This document shows, piece by piece, positions 18,484 to 27,823 of a DNA stretch of 64,000 nucleotides. Under the pieces are notes generated by a model. The model saw only the letters and a list, made by a program, of their open reading frames with translations, ran no database searches and had not been told where the DNA came from. Each line of letters begins with the position of its first letter. Within the stretch, counting starts at the first letter, position 1. The position numbers and the translations under genes are program-made. The DNA lies in contig NZ_AORV01000022.1 in NCBI RefSeq assembly GCF_000350485.1, forward strand, positions 62,001 through 126,000, given 5' to 3'. The stretch is from Ruminiclostridium cellobioparum subsp. termitidis CT1112. GTDB taxonomy: Bacteria > Bacillota > Clostridia > Acetivibrionales > DSM-1351.

Positions 18484-19856
18484 CAAGCTCAACCGGTTTT
18501 AATAATATAATTGATTTTGGTGCCGTTTCCGGCGGTGCAGAGCTGTGTACAAAGGCATTTTTTGCTGCCGTTGAAAAATGTACGCAGCATGGAGGGGGAA
18601 CCGTATATGTTCCGGCCGGGACCTTTCTCACCGGCCCCATTGAGTTGAAAAGCAATGTGACCCTTCATCTTGAGGCCGGTTCCAGAGTATTATTCAGCGT
18701 CAGGATAGAGGACTACCCTTTGAGGGAGGTCAGATGGGAGGGCACCGAAAGGCCGGGCTATATGCCCATGATTTATGCCCGGGCTGCCCAAAACATATGT
18801 ATAACAGGCACCGGAACAATAGACGGTCAGGGAGGCTTCTGGTGGAAAAGCCATCTGGATGGAAAACTTTTACATCCCCGTCCACGCCTTTTATATTTTG
18901 AGGACTGCAGCAGAATCCTCCTGGAAAAAGTGCTGCTGGTCAATTCTCCCGCCTGGACGGTAAATCCTGTCCGGTGCCGGAACATTACCATAGACAATAT
19001 CTCGATAGTTAATCCTCCCAATTCTCCAAACACCGACGGAATAAACCCCGATTCCTGCAAAAATGTGCGGATTTCAAACTGCCAGGTGGATGTTGGGGAT
19101 GATTGTATTGCCATAAAGTCCGGTGTTGAGAACGGGAAATATCTGATACCCTGTGAAAATGTCTGCGTGACCAACTGCACACTGCTCCACGGCCATGGCG
19201 GTGTCGTCATCGGAAGTGAAATGAGCGGGGGAATAAGAAATGTTGTTATATCCAACTGCATATTTGAGGGCACCGACCGGGGCATCCGTTTGAAAACACG
19301 CAGGGGCCGCGGAGGAACCGTCTGCGATATAAGAGTGAGCAACCTGATAATGAAAGACGTTATGTGTCCCATCGTAATGCATCAGTTCTACTTTTGCGGA
19401 GAAGGCGGCAAGGAAAAAAAAGTCCGGGACAGGGAAAGCCATCCTGTTACAGCTGAGACTCCCGCATTCAGGAGTATTCATTTCAGCGGCATCACAGCTG
19501 TCAATGTCCACGCTGCCGCCGCCTTCCTTTACGGGCTTCCCGAAATGCCCATAGAGGATATAACCTTTGACAGCATCAGCATATCCATGGCGGAAAATGC
19601 CGTTCCCGGAGTACCTGCCATGATGGAGGGCGTTGGAGAAACCTTAAAAATGGGAGTATTTTGTGCCAACGTAAAAAATATAAGCTTTAACAATGTGTCG
19701 GTAAGGGGAGTTGAAGGCCCTGTCTACCAGCTGAACTCAGCAGAAGGGGTCACCTTTTCAAACTGCAGGCTGGACAGTTACAGCCAGCCTGCTCTGGTTA
19801 AGCAGGAGACGGCAGATAGTACCTTTCCCTTAAAAACTCCATTCCTCTGTCCATAA
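18480..19856 (+). CDS. GH28 polygalacturonase-type hydrolase
   Basis: The 458-residue protein is a right-handed beta-helix enzyme with all four GH28 motifs: NTDGI (Asp186), GDDCIAIKSG (Asp207, Asp208), GHGGVVIGSE (His239) and RLKT (Arg270, Lys272). The absence of a signal peptide and the coupling to GH105 suggest an intracellular exo-acting enzyme on oligogalacturonides or rhamnogalacturonan fragments, not a secreted endo-pectinase. The start overlaps the GH105 stop by 4 bp. Its last 59 bp overlap the convergent isomerase gene, which constrains both C-termini. Confidence 0.94.
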   Translation: MTSSTGFNNIIDFGAVSGGAELCTKAFFAAVEKCTQHGGGTVYVPAGTFLTGPIELKSNVTLHLEAGSRVLFSVRIEDYPLREVRWEGTERPGYMPMIYARAAQNICITGTGTIDGQGGFWWKSHLDGKLLHPRPRLLYFEDCSRILLEKVLLVNSPAWTVNPVRCRNITIDNISIVNPPNSPNTDGINPDSCKNVRISNCQVDVGDDCIAIKSGVENGKYLIPCENVCVTNCTLLHGHGGVVIGSEMSGGIRNVVISNCIFEGTDRGIRLKTRRGRGGTVCDIRVSNLIMKDVMCPIVMHQFYFCGEGGKEKKVRDRESHPVTAETPAFRSIHFSGITAVNVHAAAAFLYGLPEMPIEDITFDSISISMAENAVPGVPAMMEGVGETLKMGVFCANVKNISFNNVSVRGVEGPVYQLNSAEGVTFSNCRLDSYSQPALVKQETADSTFPLKTPFLCP

Positions 19857-20664
19857 TATCCAGCCTTGCATTTTCCATGAGGATATCAATAAACGGCTTC
19901 CTTTCCTTTAAAAGCCCGAAGGTATATTCATAGTTGAAGGAACCTTCCCCTGCCTGGACAACCTTCAGTTTATCACCCTCTGCAACGAAGTCCTTTGCAT
20001 GAAAGGCTGCCATTCGGTTCCCAAAAAGCCGGAAGGCTTCCTCCACCACTTCCTCCTGCCTGCGATAATTATCGGCCGTCAGGAGGTTAACGGGGTCAAA
20101 TACCACCTGTACGTTGTTTGAGCCAAGTTGGTCCAGTGTCCTTGCAATTTTTTCAGTATTGTTCATGGTATAATGGCTTACACCTTCCAATCCCACAATC
20201 ACACCGAATTTTTCAGCCTCCTCCGCCAGTTCCTTCAGGCTTTCCAGCAGCATTTTAAAATCCCTCTCCCCATGGTTTTCAGGATTGTAGGAAAAATCTG
20301 CATTCAGTGAACCTGTCTCGGTTGCGACAATACTGCTGCCGAAGTCCCTTGCATATCTTATATGTTCCTTAAACCTGTCCAGCTGGCTTCTGCGGATATC
20401 AGAGTCAGGATGTACGGGGTTTATGTAGCATCCCAGTACTGCAATCTGAATATCATACCTGTCAAAAGCCCTGTAAATATGATTGGCCAGTCCGGGACTA
20501 AGTCTGCCATTATCATAATCTATCCCGTCTATTGCTTTGTTAAGCGCCAGTTGTATACTGCTGAAACCCTTGCCGCCTATTTTTTTTGCCAGCTCTTCAA
20601 CCGGCTGTTTTCCGAAGTCATGTGCCCTGACACCCAATCTCATACTGTCACCATCACTTTCCAT
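19798..20664 (-). CDS. Sugar phosphate isomerase/epimerase-like TIM barrel
   Basis: The 288-residue protein has the AP-endonuclease-2/xylose-isomerase-like barrel pattern: LGVRAHDFG, GFSSIQLALNKA, VLGCYINPVHPD, VGLEGVSHYTMNN, VQVVFDPVNLL and AAFHAKDF, which bring together Glu, Asp and His residues for a divalent metal. It probably isomerises or epimerises a sugar or sugar acid from pectin breakdown; the exact reaction is unknown. The start at 20664 has a poor ribosome binding site. An ATG at 20643 (MRLGVRAHDFG) fits the family start better. It is 10 bp after the response regulator gene, so it is the last gene of the transport/sensing operon. Confidence 0.82.
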   Translation of the reverse strand: MESDGDSMRLGVRAHDFGKQPVEELAKKIGGKGFSSIQLALNKAIDGIDYDNGRLSPGLANHIYRAFDRYDIQIAVLGCYINPVHPDSDIRRSQLDRFKEHIRYARDFGSSIVATETGSLNADFSYNPENHGERDFKMLLESLKELAEEAEKFGVIVGLEGVSHYTMNNTEKIARTLDQLGSNNVQVVFDPVNLLTADNYRRQEEVVEEAFRLFGNRMAAFHAKDFVAEGDKLKVVQAGEGSFNYEYTFGLLKERKPFIDILMENARLDIMDRGMEFLRERYYLPSPA

Positions 20665-20674
20665 TTAATGATAT

Positions 20675-22312
20675 CTAAAGTTCCTGACACTTCCCTGTCT
20701 TCTTGAATTCAAGGGGTGTCATTCCTGTGGTATTCTTGAAAATTGTTGAGAAATACTGTACGTTCTGATAGCCCAGTTCCTCACATATTCCGTATATTTT
20801 TTTGTTTGTGTTCCTGAGCAGTTCCTTTGCCATTTCCATTTTTACCTTTCGCACGTACTCCACAAACTGGGTTCCTGTCTCTTCCTTGAATATTCTGCTC
20901 AGGTAGGAGGGATTCAGATTTACGTGCTCGGCCACCTCTCCAAGGGAAATATCCTTGTTGCAGTGCTCTTTAATATAGTCTACGACCATCTTTATAACAT
21001 ACCCCGATCTGGCTGTTTTTCTCTCGTTAATGATACTGCAGACCCTTGAAGCAAGATCACAGTACCAGTCCTTCATCTCTTCCATGGTCTGCTTTTTAAA
21101 AATTTCTCCATATAAATGCACGGGAGTGCCGTAAAGCTGCTCCGGCAAAATATTGATTTCATAGGTAGTTCTCAGCAAGGTGGAAAGAAGCTGGCAGTAT
21201 ACCTGCTGAACGTAGTAATAGGGGATGCTCTTTCCTTTCAGCAGGCCATCTATCCGGTTACTGACAAGTTTCCGGACCTCTTCCTCCTTGCCGGTCCACA
21301 GAATATTCTGGACTGAAGTCAGGATATCACCTAAATCAGGAATCATATATTCCCGCTTTGTATTCTTTATTTCAACATTGTCTATATACAAAACTGCGTT
21401 GTTGCCATATACCAGCCTGTAGTTGAGAGCTTTGACCGCTTCCTGATAGGATTCGGCAACCTCCTTCAACTGCGGGTATATCCTGCCTATGCCGGCACTG
21501 ACCGATATATCTATTTCCCTCTTCAGAGTATTCTTTATAGTCTCGGCTGTCAGCGCAATATCCTTTATGGTTGCGGCATGGTCGGAGGAGGCGTTGAATA
21601 TGGTAACAACCTCGTTATTATAGCTCTGAAATATAGTTTTCCTGTATTCCGGAGGTATGAGCTCCTGTATCATTTCAGATATCCTGAGATGGATGATCTG
21701 TACACTTTTTTCGAAGAATTCCTCTGAGGTATCCTCTATATTGTCAATTGAACAGACAAATACTCCCACATCATTTTCATCAATGTCTATATCATAGGTG
21801 GTGAATTGTTTTCCATAGTCCCCCGTAAGTCTTGTTTTTCCGATAATGAGGCTGTTCAGGTAATGTTCCCTGAGTATGGGAAGGTTTGAAAGATATAATT
21901 CCTCATATTTATTGTTTTTCTCTTTTTCGGTTTTTTCCTGAAGGATCAGGTCACGGAGCTTGATCACTTCTTCAATGATTTTCTGCTTCTTGAGCGGCTT
22001 TGTTATATATGAGCAAACCCCAAGCTCAATGGCCTCCCTGGCAAAATCAAATTGCTCGTAAGCACTGATGAGGATTATTTTTACACAGGGGTTCAGCTTC
22101 CTGATTTCCTTTACAAGCTCAAGTCCGTTCAGGCCCGGCATCTTTATGTCTGTAATTATTATCTCAGGATGCAGCTTTATTGCCATATCCAGGGCTTCCA
22201 CCCCGTTTTTCGCAGTTCCGGCAATGCTGATATCAAAGCTTTTCCAATCTATGCTCTCCCTGATCCCCTCAACAATGATCTGCTCATCATCTGCAATCAG
22301 CATTTTCAACAT
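20675..22312 (-). CDS. Response regulator, YesN type (receiver + AraC domain)
   Basis: The 545-residue protein has an N-terminal receiver with Asp8/Asp9 and phosphoacceptor Asp55 (IIITDIKMPG), and a conserved Lys in SYITKPLKK. A central region follows, then a C-terminal AraC DNA-binding domain from about residue 435 (ISLGEVAEHVNLNPSYLSRIFKEETGTQF). YesN-type proteins control carbohydrate ABC transporters next to them. The partner kinase gene lies 18 bp upstream. A GGGAGG site precedes the ATG. Likely targets are its own operon and the GH105/GH28 genes; this is inference from position. Confidence 0.93.
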   Translation of the reverse strand: MLKMLIADDEQIIVEGIRESIDWKSFDISIAGTAKNGVEALDMAIKLHPEIIITDIKMPGLNGLELVKEIRKLNPCVKIILISAYEQFDFAREAIELGVCSYITKPLKKQKIIEEVIKLRDLILQEKTEKEKNNKYEELYLSNLPILREHYLNSLIIGKTRLTGDYGKQFTTYDIDIDENDVGVFVCSIDNIEDTSEEFFEKSVQIIHLRISEMIQELIPPEYRKTIFQSYNNEVVTIFNASSDHAATIKDIALTAETIKNTLKREIDISVSAGIGRIYPQLKEVAESYQEAVKALNYRLVYGNNAVLYIDNVEIKNTKREYMIPDLGDILTSVQNILWTGKEEEVRKLVSNRIDGLLKGKSIPYYYVQQVYCQLLSTLLRTTYEINILPEQLYGTPVHLYGEIFKKQTMEEMKDWYCDLASRVCSIINERKTARSGYVIKMVVDYIKEHCNKDISLGEVAEHVNLNPSYLSRIFKEETGTQFVEYVRKVKMEMAKELLRNTNKKIYGICEELGYQNVQYFSTIFKNTTGMTPLEFKKTGKCQEL

Positions 22313-22330
22313 GACAAGTCCTCCCGGCCT

Positions 22331-24142
22331 TTAATAGTTTTCTGATATTTTTTTGAACGGAATTATAATGGTCACCTTTGTACCGGCTCCCCTGGTACTT
22401 CTCACAGTCAGGCCATACTCGGCTCCGTAATACAGCTTTATTCTCTTGTTTATATTTGCAAGGGCAAAGTAGTTGCCACTCTCGGCCTCCATGCTTTCAA
22501 GAAACACAATAATTTTTTGAATGTTTTCCTGATCAATGCCAACTCCGTCATCCTCTACCGTAAAAAATACCCTGTCTTCTATTCTTACACCCTTGACCTG
22601 GATACGGCTTTCCTCAGCTTTGGGCTCTATACCATGACAGATCGCATTTTCAAGCAGCGGCTGCATCATAAAATTTGGAATATTCATATCAATTATTTCA
22701 TCATCAAAATCAAACTCACAGGTAAACCTGTTGCTGAACCTTATCCTCTGTATCTGAACGTAGCTTTTCAACTGTTCCAGCATATCGGCGACAGATATGA
22801 AATCCCGCCCTGCATTGAGACTCTTCTTGAAATAATCCGATACCGAACCTACCAGCACCTCCAGTTCCTGATATCTTTCCAGCTGGATAAGCCAGTTCAT
22901 GTTATCAAAAATATTATAGATAAAATGGGGATTGATTTTTGATTGCAGCAGCTTCAGCTCGGCATCCTTTTGCAGCAGTTTCTGCTCGTAAAGCTCCCCG
23001 AAAAGATTTTTTATCCTGCCCACCATGTTATTGAAGCTGGTATACATATACCCGAATTCATCCTTTTCATGGTGTTCTATATTAATGCCGAAATTACCCT
23101 TTTCAACCTCCTTCATTGCATAAATCAGCTTTTTGAGCTTTCTGTATATCTTACCCGACATCAGCACAATAAACAGTGAGGCGGTAATTACATTCATTAT
23201 AAGAAACAGAACCAGAATATAGTCTCTTAGCTGTGCCATCTGTTTCATGGTCGTGTTTGCAGGCACAAAATTAACAAATTTCCAGCCGGTGTATTGGGAA
23301 GTATCATACACAATAATGTATTCGCCATTTGAAACCTTTTGCAGACCTTCTCCCTTTTCAGCCTTCACCAGCTTTTTTATTTCCTTCTCTATATTCTGCG
23401 GATAGCCCTTGCCTTCAGGCACCGAAGAGGCAACAATATTCCCTTCGCTGTCCAGTATCATTGATCCGGCCTCGGAATCACTTTTTATAATATTGCTCAG
23501 ATAATATTTGTCAAAGTTGACGGCAAGCGTACCGGCCCTGTTCCCGTTGGACAATACATAAATAGGTCTTACAAAGGTAATCTGTTCATAATTCCTATCC
23601 TTTATAAAGTTGATATTCTGCCTGTATTTATTGGTGAGAACAAATCTGCCATCCTGAATTTGCAGTTTATAGAAATAATTCTTTTTTTCAGTGTTCAAAT
23701 AGGAAAATACCCCATAATCACTGGTATACAGTTTATTATTTACATTCAGATACAAATCGATTGAGGCGGCACTTTTGACCGAATTGGTAACTATGCTCTG
23801 AAGAGTGCTTATTATATCGGGATTAATGCGGTAGCTGGGTGTGCTGCTCCGCTGGGACGGGTCAACCTGCTGCTGGATCAGCTGGTTGTTCTGAATAACA
23901 TCTGCGGTATACTCCATGCCTTCCACAATCATGTCGGTATACTCCACTGTTTTCTTGACATTGCTCCTGCTTTCCTGAATAACTATCTGCCTTATATTTG
24001 AAGCGTACAACCTGTAAAAGAGAGAATTGAACATAAAAAATATTACTATGACAATAAGAAAAAAATACACTATGATTTTTTTCTCTGTTGCAAAGATTTT
24101 AAAGTTTGTGTTGGTCTGACTGCTGTTGGGATCTTCTCTCAT
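22331..24142 (-). CDS. Sensor histidine kinase, YesM type
   Basis: The protein has one N-terminal membrane helix, a large extracytoplasmic sensor region (about 270 residues), a second helix near residue 315, a HAMP segment, and a His_kinase domain with phosphoacceptor His406 in NPHFIYNIFDNMNWL. The ATPase domain follows (NAICHGIEP, EDDGVGID, GAGTKVTI). An upstream Met at 24190 gives 16 more residues, but AGGAGG lies nine bases before the ATG at 24142, which I prefer (603 residues). The kinase probably senses external oligosaccharide or a loaded binding protein and phosphorylates the YesN-type partner. Confidence 0.93.
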   Translation of the reverse strand: MREDPNSSQTNTNFKIFATEKKIIVYFFLIVIVIFFMFNSLFYRLYASNIRQIVIQESRSNVKKTVEYTDMIVEGMEYTADVIQNNQLIQQQVDPSQRSSTPSYRINPDIISTLQSIVTNSVKSAASIDLYLNVNNKLYTSDYGVFSYLNTEKKNYFYKLQIQDGRFVLTNKYRQNINFIKDRNYEQITFVRPIYVLSNGNRAGTLAVNFDKYYLSNIIKSDSEAGSMILDSEGNIVASSVPEGKGYPQNIEKEIKKLVKAEKGEGLQKVSNGEYIIVYDTSQYTGWKFVNFVPANTTMKQMAQLRDYILVLFLIMNVITASLFIVLMSGKIYRKLKKLIYAMKEVEKGNFGINIEHHEKDEFGYMYTSFNNMVGRIKNLFGELYEQKLLQKDAELKLLQSKINPHFIYNIFDNMNWLIQLERYQELEVLVGSVSDYFKKSLNAGRDFISVADMLEQLKSYVQIQRIRFSNRFTCEFDFDDEIIDMNIPNFMMQPLLENAICHGIEPKAEESRIQVKGVRIEDRVFFTVEDDGVGIDQENIQKIIVFLESMEAESGNYFALANINKRIKLYYGAEYGLTVRSTRGAGTKVTIIIPFKKISENY

Positions 24143-24189
24143 TTGCAGTTCCTCCTGCCTGAAACAATGTACTTTTTTCCATACAGCCA

Positions 24190-24240
24190 AAAAGCCGGCA
24201 GACTCAGAATGTTAGCCCTCTTCTGAATCTGCTGACTTTT
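24190..24240 (-). terminator. Possible attenuating terminator between binding protein and kinase
   Basis: On the minus strand a 14-bp imperfect stem (CAGCAGATTCAGAA...TTCTGAGTCTGC) is followed by CGGCTTTTTGG. It lies after the binding-protein gene and just before the kinase start, where partial termination would keep the kinase and regulator at lower levels than the transporter. Confidence 0.55.
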
Positions 24241-24327
24241 GTTTGCTTATTCTATTTTTTGCTTGTTTTATTTTTACTTTGTTTTATTTTTATATTTGTC
24301 TTATTTTGTTTGCTGTTTACTATCTGC

Positions 24328-25860
24328 TTATTTATTCAGCTCTGCAAGCATCCCATCCCCGTTGATGCTCTTCCAGAAGGCCTCATATTCCTTGTATCCC
24401 TCATCAACCGAACATGATCCCATTATGATCTTAGAGGATATTTCATCAATTTTCTTCTTATATCCGCTCAGATTCTTGTTATAGAGATCCGACTTGTTGC
24501 TGGGAATAGAGTACTTGGGTCCGAGGTGCCTGTTTGTCTCATCATTGAATTTAACCTGCTGAGGTATTAGCTTTTCTATTGTTTCGGACCACTTAAAGCC
24601 AAAATCGGTTATCTTGGGATAATACAGATAGAACTGATTTACATCGCATTTATAACCTGAGTTCTTAGCTTTTTCAGTGGGTGTTATCACATTGTTTTCC
24701 AGAGTGTAGTGTTTGCCTTCAACCCCAAGGCACCTGAGCTTGACACCCTCTTCGGAATAAACGTAGTACTTAAGTACATCAAGTGCTCTGTCGGGGTTCT
24801 TTGATTTTGAAGATATGCAGAGGGCGTCCTGAATTGCTTCGTACAGATTGCCGCCCTGGCCTTTTGGCCCTTTCAGCTCATAAATGGGTACAAATTCGGT
24901 GGCTGCCTTTACATTTTCGGCCTCCGTGATAAAGTATATGTATCTATTATAATAGTCCAGTGTTGACGCGGCTTTTCCTGAGAAAAGGTTCTCTCTTATT
25001 GTTGTATTCTCATTCGTCAGAAATTCCTGATCCCATATCTTTTCCTTATAGAGTTTTGCAACATATGCAAGCGCTTCCTTTGCTTCAGGCGTATTGAACC
25101 CGTCAATATACTTGCCGTCCTTTTCCCCTATTCCGTAATATGCACCAAACGGATTAAAGAAGAAGGGAAGATTGTCGAGGAACTTGGCAAAAGTAAACGG
25201 TATAACTCCCTTTCCCACAAGCTTCTTCATCTCATTATAGAATTCGTCGGTGGTAGGTGTCTCGGAAAGTTTTACTCCGTTTGCATCCATTACGTCTTTT
25301 CTCATCCATATGAACTTGGAGAGAGGCACATACATGGGCACTCCCTGCAGCTTTCCGTCAGCCTTCAGGTAATCCAGGTATGTCTGGTCAACCAGTGAAG
25401 TTATTTCGGGCGCCTGCTTGATCAGATCATCCAATGGCATTGTATAACCTCTTGATGCCATGACATGAATATTGTCCATTGCTTTTCTTACCGCAAATAT
25501 ATCAGGTATATCCCCTGAAGCAAGAACAACATTCAGTTTGTCATTGTAACTGCTCTGAGGAGGTGCGATTACTTCCAGATCGGTATTTGTCCTATCCTCA
25601 ATGACCTTTTCAACCTCGGCCATCAGTTCAGGATCAACGGCCTCTCCTCCCCATCCTGTCTGTGAAAGGAAGAAGGATAATTTGACCTTTTCCTTGGGAA
25701 CATCCATCTGTTGATTTGACGACACCGCAGCCGTGCCGACGGCAGCCTTGGTGCTGTCGCCCGCTCCCGCCTGTCCACTCTCTCCTCCGCAGCCGGCAAA
25801 CATTACCACTGCCATTACAGCAACCATTATCAGCGCAATTACTTTTCTGATTTTAGCCAT
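24328..25860 (-). CDS. Carbohydrate ABC transporter substrate-binding lipoprotein (LplA-like)
   Basis: The 510-residue protein begins with a lipoprotein signal peptide ending VMFAGC, so Cys24 or close by is lipidated and a Ser/Gly/Ala linker follows. The mature part is an extracellular binding protein of the large LplA/YtcQ type (LSFFLSQTGWGG, LNVVLASGDIPDIFAVR, PMYVPLSKFIWMRKDVMDANG). It should present oligosaccharides to the two permeases encoded just upstream. No ATPase gene is in the operon. This is usual for this class, which shares an MsmX-type ATPase encoded elsewhere. AAGGGG precedes the ATG. Confidence 0.93.
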   Translation of the reverse strand: MAKIRKVIALIMVAVMAVVMFAGCGGESGQAGAGDSTKAAVGTAAVSSNQQMDVPKEKVKLSFFLSQTGWGGEAVDPELMAEVEKVIEDRTNTDLEVIAPPQSSYNDKLNVVLASGDIPDIFAVRKAMDNIHVMASRGYTMPLDDLIKQAPEITSLVDQTYLDYLKADGKLQGVPMYVPLSKFIWMRKDVMDANGVKLSETPTTDEFYNEMKKLVGKGVIPFTFAKFLDNLPFFFNPFGAYYGIGEKDGKYIDGFNTPEAKEALAYVAKLYKEKIWDQEFLTNENTTIRENLFSGKAASTLDYYNRYIYFITEAENVKAATEFVPIYELKGPKGQGGNLYEAIQDALCISSKSKNPDRALDVLKYYVYSEEGVKLRCLGVEGKHYTLENNVITPTEKAKNSGYKCDVNQFYLYYPKITDFGFKWSETIEKLIPQQVKFNDETNRHLGPKYSIPSNKSDLYNKNLSGYKKKIDEISSKIIMGSCSVDEGYKEYEAFWKSINGDGMLAELNK

Positions 25861-25999
25861 TTGTTCTACCCCTTTCTATTAAATTATATATCAAAAACCA
25901 ATGGACAAATAGTCCCACGGTTTTTTGCCGGTTTTGGAAAAATTACATTTGCTTCTATCATTTGTTTCTCCCTGTTCAATCCATGTACCGGGTACTGGC

Positions 26000-26848
26000 T
26001 CAGCCCTTTACAGATCCAAGCATAATGCCCGATATGAAATACCTCTGTATGAAAGGGTAGAGTATAAGTACCGGCAGCATGGTCATTATCATTACGGCCA
26101 TTTTGAAGTTATTTAGTGCCGATGCCGATGAAATAGCCGATTCCGACTGGAATATCAACTGCCGCAGCAGTATTTGAAGAGTATACTTACTGGTGCTGTT
26201 TATGAACATAACAACGTTCAGATAGATATTCCAGTGAGATACAGCGTAAAACAGGGTCACTGCCGCTATAATGGGAATTGAAACGGGGATGACTATTTTT
26301 ATCAAAATCCCCAGCTCGGTGCAGCCATCCAGTCTTGCTGATTCTATCAGGCTTTCGGGAATGGAGGCCATATAATTTTTCATGAGGATCAGGTTGTAGG
26401 TGGAAATTGCCGAAGGAATTATCAAAGAGAGATAGCTGTCTATCATCCCAAGTTTATTAACTACAAGGTAGAAGGGGATGATTCCCGCATCCAGTACCAT
26501 GGTTGCAACTACGAATCTCAACAGGAAATTTTTAAATATTAAATCTTTCTGAGCCAGTGCATACCCCATTACAAGTGTCATACCCATTGAGAAAAGGGTT
26601 GCACTGATTGTAACAAACAGCGAATTATAGAAGGCGGGCATATATCCGCTGTTAAAAATTGCAGAATAGTTTGCAAAAGTAATGGCTTTGGGTATTAGCA
26701 CATATCCCTGCCTGGCTACAACCTCATCCGGGGAAATTGACGTAGAAACAACAAGCAGCAGAGGTATTAAAACTATCAGGCTTACCAGAATTAAAAACAA
26801 ACCGTTTCCCAACACAAATATTCTTCTTCCCAGGCCAACATTTTTCAC
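26000..26848 (-). CDS. Carbohydrate ABC permease (YtcP/LplC-like)
   Basis: About 280 residues with six membrane helices and the permease EAA loop ESARLDGCTELGILIKIVIPVSIP near residue 180. The reading frame is open from a TTG at 26863, but that codon lies inside the ribosome binding site (TTGGAGGTG). The GTG at 26848 (VKNVGLGRR) is eight bases after GGAGG and is the likely start. It forms the transmembrane pore with the LplB-like protein encoded 27 bp upstream. The binding-protein gene follows about 140 bp downstream. Confidence 0.92.
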   Translation of the reverse strand: MKNVGLGRRIFVLGNGLFLILVSLIVLIPLLLVVSTSISPDEVVARQGYVLIPKAITFANYSAIFNSGYMPAFYNSLFVTISATLFSMGMTLVMGYALAQKDLIFKNFLLRFVVATMVLDAGIIPFYLVVNKLGMIDSYLSLIIPSAISTYNLILMKNYMASIPESLIESARLDGCTELGILIKIVIPVSIPIIAAVTLFYAVSHWNIYLNVVMFINSTSKYTLQILLRQLIFQSESAISSASALNNFKMAVMIMTMLPVLILYPFIQRYFISGIMLGSVKG

Positions 26849-26875
26849 AGCTCTCACCTCCAATGTAATTTATTG

Positions 26876-27823
26876 TTATAGAATGCTTTCATCAAGGAAT
26901 TTCTTGCTTGCCTTATTGCAGCCAATGACCAGAATGGCGCTTATAACCGCAGTAAATAAACTTACTGCCGTTGCGTAGCCGATATTTCCGTTCAGCAGTC
27001 CTTCGGTAAAGGAGTATGTGGTTAAGACCTCGCTGACACTGTAAACCGGCGGGACATACATAACCAGAACCTGTTCGAATATGAGAAGTATACGTGCTAC
27101 CGTCAAAAGCAGTACGGTGGCTATGGTACTCTTCAGGGAGGGCAGAGTGACATACAGCAATTTTCCCCAGTAGCCCGAACCGTCCACAGTAGCCGCATCG
27201 TACAGCTGCTCGTCAATGGAGGATATGGTAGCAATATATATAATCGTTCCGTAACCCACATCTCTCCATATATAGGAGCTTACCAGAACAGATCTGAACC
27301 ATTTGGGATCAACCATAAAGTACTGGGGCTCCAGACCGAAAGCCGAGATGATTTGATTTACAAAACCATTGCTTGGGGACAGCACCATGGAAAAAATAGC
27401 GCCTATTACAACCCAGGAGAAAAAGTGGGGTATGTAAACTACAAACTGAATTGCCCGCTTGATCCTGGTTATTACTATTTCATTCATTAAAAGCGCAAGT
27501 ATTATGGGCAGCGGAAAATAGAACAGCAAATTGTACAGGCTTATCAGAAGAGTATTTCTGAAGGCTCCCCAGAAGCCGGGCGAACCGAATAACTGCTTAA
27601 AATTCTCCAGGCCTGTAAAGGAAATGTCGGCCCTTGTCCCATAATCGGTAAAAGCCGCAATAGCTCCTGCCATGGGGGCATATTTGAATATGAGGTACCA
27701 GACTACTCCCGGAATGAGCAGCAAAAGTACTGCTCTCTGCCGCTTAATCTTACTTTTTAATTCACTTTTCCGGTTGCTTTGTATTGAATTTTGTACAGAT
27801 AATTGTGCCGGGTTTGTTTTCAT
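26876..27823 (-). CDS. Carbohydrate ABC permease (LplB-like)
   Basis: This 315-residue protein has a basic N-terminus (SKIKRQRAVLLLLIPGVVWYLIFKY in part) and six membrane helices. The EAA loop is DAATVDGSGYWGKLLYVTLPSLK near residue 215. It pairs with the YtcP-like permease for oligosaccharide import. It is the first gene of the six-gene minus-strand operon that includes binding protein, kinase, regulator and isomerase. AAGGAG precedes the ATG. Specificity in this family ranges over rhamnogalacturonan, xylan and other oligosaccharides. The adjoining GH105/GH28 genes favour pectin fragments. Confidence 0.92.
   Translation of the reverse strand: MKTNPAQLSVQNSIQSNRKSELKSKIKRQRAVLLLLIPGVVWYLIFKYAPMAGAIAAFTDYGTRADISFTGLENFKQLFGSPGFWGAFRNTLLISLYNLLFYFPLPIILALLMNEIVITRIKRAIQFVVYIPHFFSWVVIGAIFSMVLSPSNGFVNQIISAFGLEPQYFMVDPKWFRSVLVSSYIWRDVGYGTIIYIATISSIDEQLYDAATVDGSGYWGKLLYVTLPSLKSTIATVLLLTVARILLIFEQVLVMYVPPVYSVSEVLTTYSFTEGLLNGNIGYATAVSLFTAVISAILVIGCNKASKKFLDESIL

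Noticed and set aside
18827-19372. 181-codon open frame antisense to GH28
   Set aside because: GH28 motifs prove the plus-strand frame; the antisense frame has no features.
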